Positions 5,684-6,443 of a stretch of DNA of 6,443 bases are shown here, one piece after another; the first letter of the stretch is position 1, and each line of letters opens with the position of its first letter. The stretch spans positions 1 to 6,443 of the forward strand of contig CAJUFC010000052.1 in assembly GCA_910585565.1 (NCBI GenBank). The letters run 5' to 3'. The notes beneath the pieces were generated by a model. That model did no database searches. It was not told the origin of the DNA and saw only the letters and a list, made by a program, of their open reading frames with translations. The translations under genes and the position numbers were made by a program. The stretch is from an uncultured Eggerthellaceae bacterium (GTDB lineage: Bacteria > Actinomycetota > Coriobacteriia > Coriobacteriales > Eggerthellaceae).

Positions 5684-6443
5684 ATGACACAGGAGAGGGA
5701 AGACGGGGCGTCTGCCCAGATGCGGCAGGCGATGGACCGGCTCAATGCCGAGCAACGCGCGGCGGTGGACCACGTCGACGGGCCGCTTTTGGTGGTGGCG
5801 GGGCCGGGCACGGGAAAGACGCAGCTTCTGAGCCTGCGCGCGGCGAACATCCTGGCGAGCCGGGATGTGGAGCCCAAGAACATCTTGTGCCTCACGTTCG
5901 GCAACGCGGGAGCCGAGGCCATGCGCAAGCGCCTCGTCGAGCTCATCGGACGCGCGGCCTATGGCATCGAGGTGTCCACGTTCCACAGCTTCGCCGCCTC
6001 GGTGCGCCAGCGCTGGCCGGAGTTCTTCGAGCGCGGGGGCACGTCCCAGCTCGTGTCCGACCTGCGCAAGAGCGAGATCGTCAACCGCATCCTCAACGCC
6101 TTGCCTCCCTCGAGCGCCCTCGCGTCAGGGCAGGCGGGTGGCGTCAACACGCGTCTCGGCGACATCCTCGCGTTCATCGGTCATTTCAAGAGGTCCGGCC
6201 TCACGACCGACGAGCTGCGGGCCATCATGCGCCAGACGATTCAGTTCATCGACCATGCCGAGGCGGACGAGGGCCTTATGGCGCTCGTGAACGCGGGCAT
6301 CCCGCGCGCAGCGCAGGCGAAAGAGGCGTTTTGCGCCGACTTCGAAACGGCGGTCATGCGCGTGTGCTCGCTTGCGCCCGCGCACTTGCGAGAGCCGGTG
6401 GTCTCCACGCCGGGGATGTATGTCCCCTATGCGACGTGGCTCG
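5684..6443 (+). CDS. UvrD/Rep-type superfamily 1 DNA helicase, N-terminal part (3' end outside window)
   Basis: The frame is open from the ATG at 5684 to the right edge, giving 253 residues of a larger protein. It would unwind DNA using ATP, in repair or recombination. Visible in order: the Q motif in RLNAEQRAAV (residues 19-28, with Gln24); Walker A AGPGTGKT (39-46, bases 5798-5821); motif Ia region LCLTFGNAGAEAMRKRL (68-84), a variant of the usual TFTNKAAxEM; and VSTFHSFA (97-104). Residues after about 110 fit the helical 1B insertion of domain 1. Motif II (DExx) and the second RecA domain have not been reached. The phrase PGTGKTQLL and the motif Ia variant recall long helicases that end in a PD-(D/E)XK nuclease domain, but that end is not visible, so exact identity (UvrD, PcrA, or helicase-nuclease) stays open. 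It has its own candidate promoter and lies 153 bases after the YhgE/Pip pair, so it is probably transcribed separately. Confidence 0.9.
   Translation, partial: MTQEREDGASAQMRQAMDRLNAEQRAAVDHVDGPLLVVAGPGTGKTQLLSLRAANILASRDVEPKNILCLTFGNAGAEAMRKRLVELIGRAAYGIEVSTFHSFAASVRQRWPEFFERGGTSQLVSDLRKSEIVNRILNALPPSSALASGQAGGVNTRLGDILAFIGHFKRSGLTTDELRAIMRQTIQFIDHAEADEGLMALVNAGIPRAAQAKEAFCADFETAVMRVCSLAPAHLREPVVSTPGMYVPYATWL

Noticed and set aside
5676..5687. Three-codon mini-ORF (ATG GGT TTA TGA) whose stop overlaps the helicase start codon as ATGA
   Set aside because: It could act in translational coupling, but such a short frame arises easily by chance. The AAAGGA site is better placed for the ATG at 5684.
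5865..6290. 141-codon + strand open frame rich in Arg and Ser
   Set aside because: It lies in a different frame within the helicase gene, whose own frame carries conserved motifs through this region.

Overview
This GC-rich window (roughly 60% or a little more by eye, with G/C-ending codons dominating) looks like bacterial chromosome. It reads as Actinomycetota, and the tandem YhgE/Pip genes, codon use and helicase type suggest a member of the Coriobacteriia. That placement is an impression from sequence style, not from a search.

Layout, all genes on the + strand. (1) Positions 1-626 hold the 3' part of a Fic-family protein gene. The reading frame is open to the left edge, so the gene begins outside the window. 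(2) Positions 627-731 form a 105-base gap with a weak hairpin after the fic stop and a candidate promoter. (3) Positions 732-3590 and 3587-5530 encode two different YhgE/Pip-family membrane proteins (952 and 647 residues). Their stop and start codons overlap as ATGA, and a strong Shine-Dalgarno sequence for the second gene lies inside the first. (4) Positions 5531-5683 are a 153-base gap with weak hairpins, a good -10 element, a near-palindrome and a ribosome binding site. (5) From 5684 to the right edge runs the N-terminal part of a UvrD/Rep-type superfamily 1 helicase.

The two YhgE/Pip proteins are almost certainly made together and are probably partners. Both have one N-terminal membrane segment, a long Ala-rich extracytoplasmic helical region and a C-terminal five-helix ABC-2-like membrane block. 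They share an N-terminal core (26 of 63 aligned residues identical by hand count). The first protein alone has an added two-helix hairpin and a cytoplasmic tail of about 230 residues rich in Pro, His and acidic residues. No ATPase gene accompanies the pair here. The Fic and helicase genes look like independent neighbours.

The points most worth checking are the asymmetric YhgE pair and its tail, a sharply bounded stretch of different codon use inside fic (168-299), the possible leaderless start of the first YhgE gene, and the near-palindrome beside the helicase promoter. I found no CRISPR array, insertion sequence, tRNA or rRNA.
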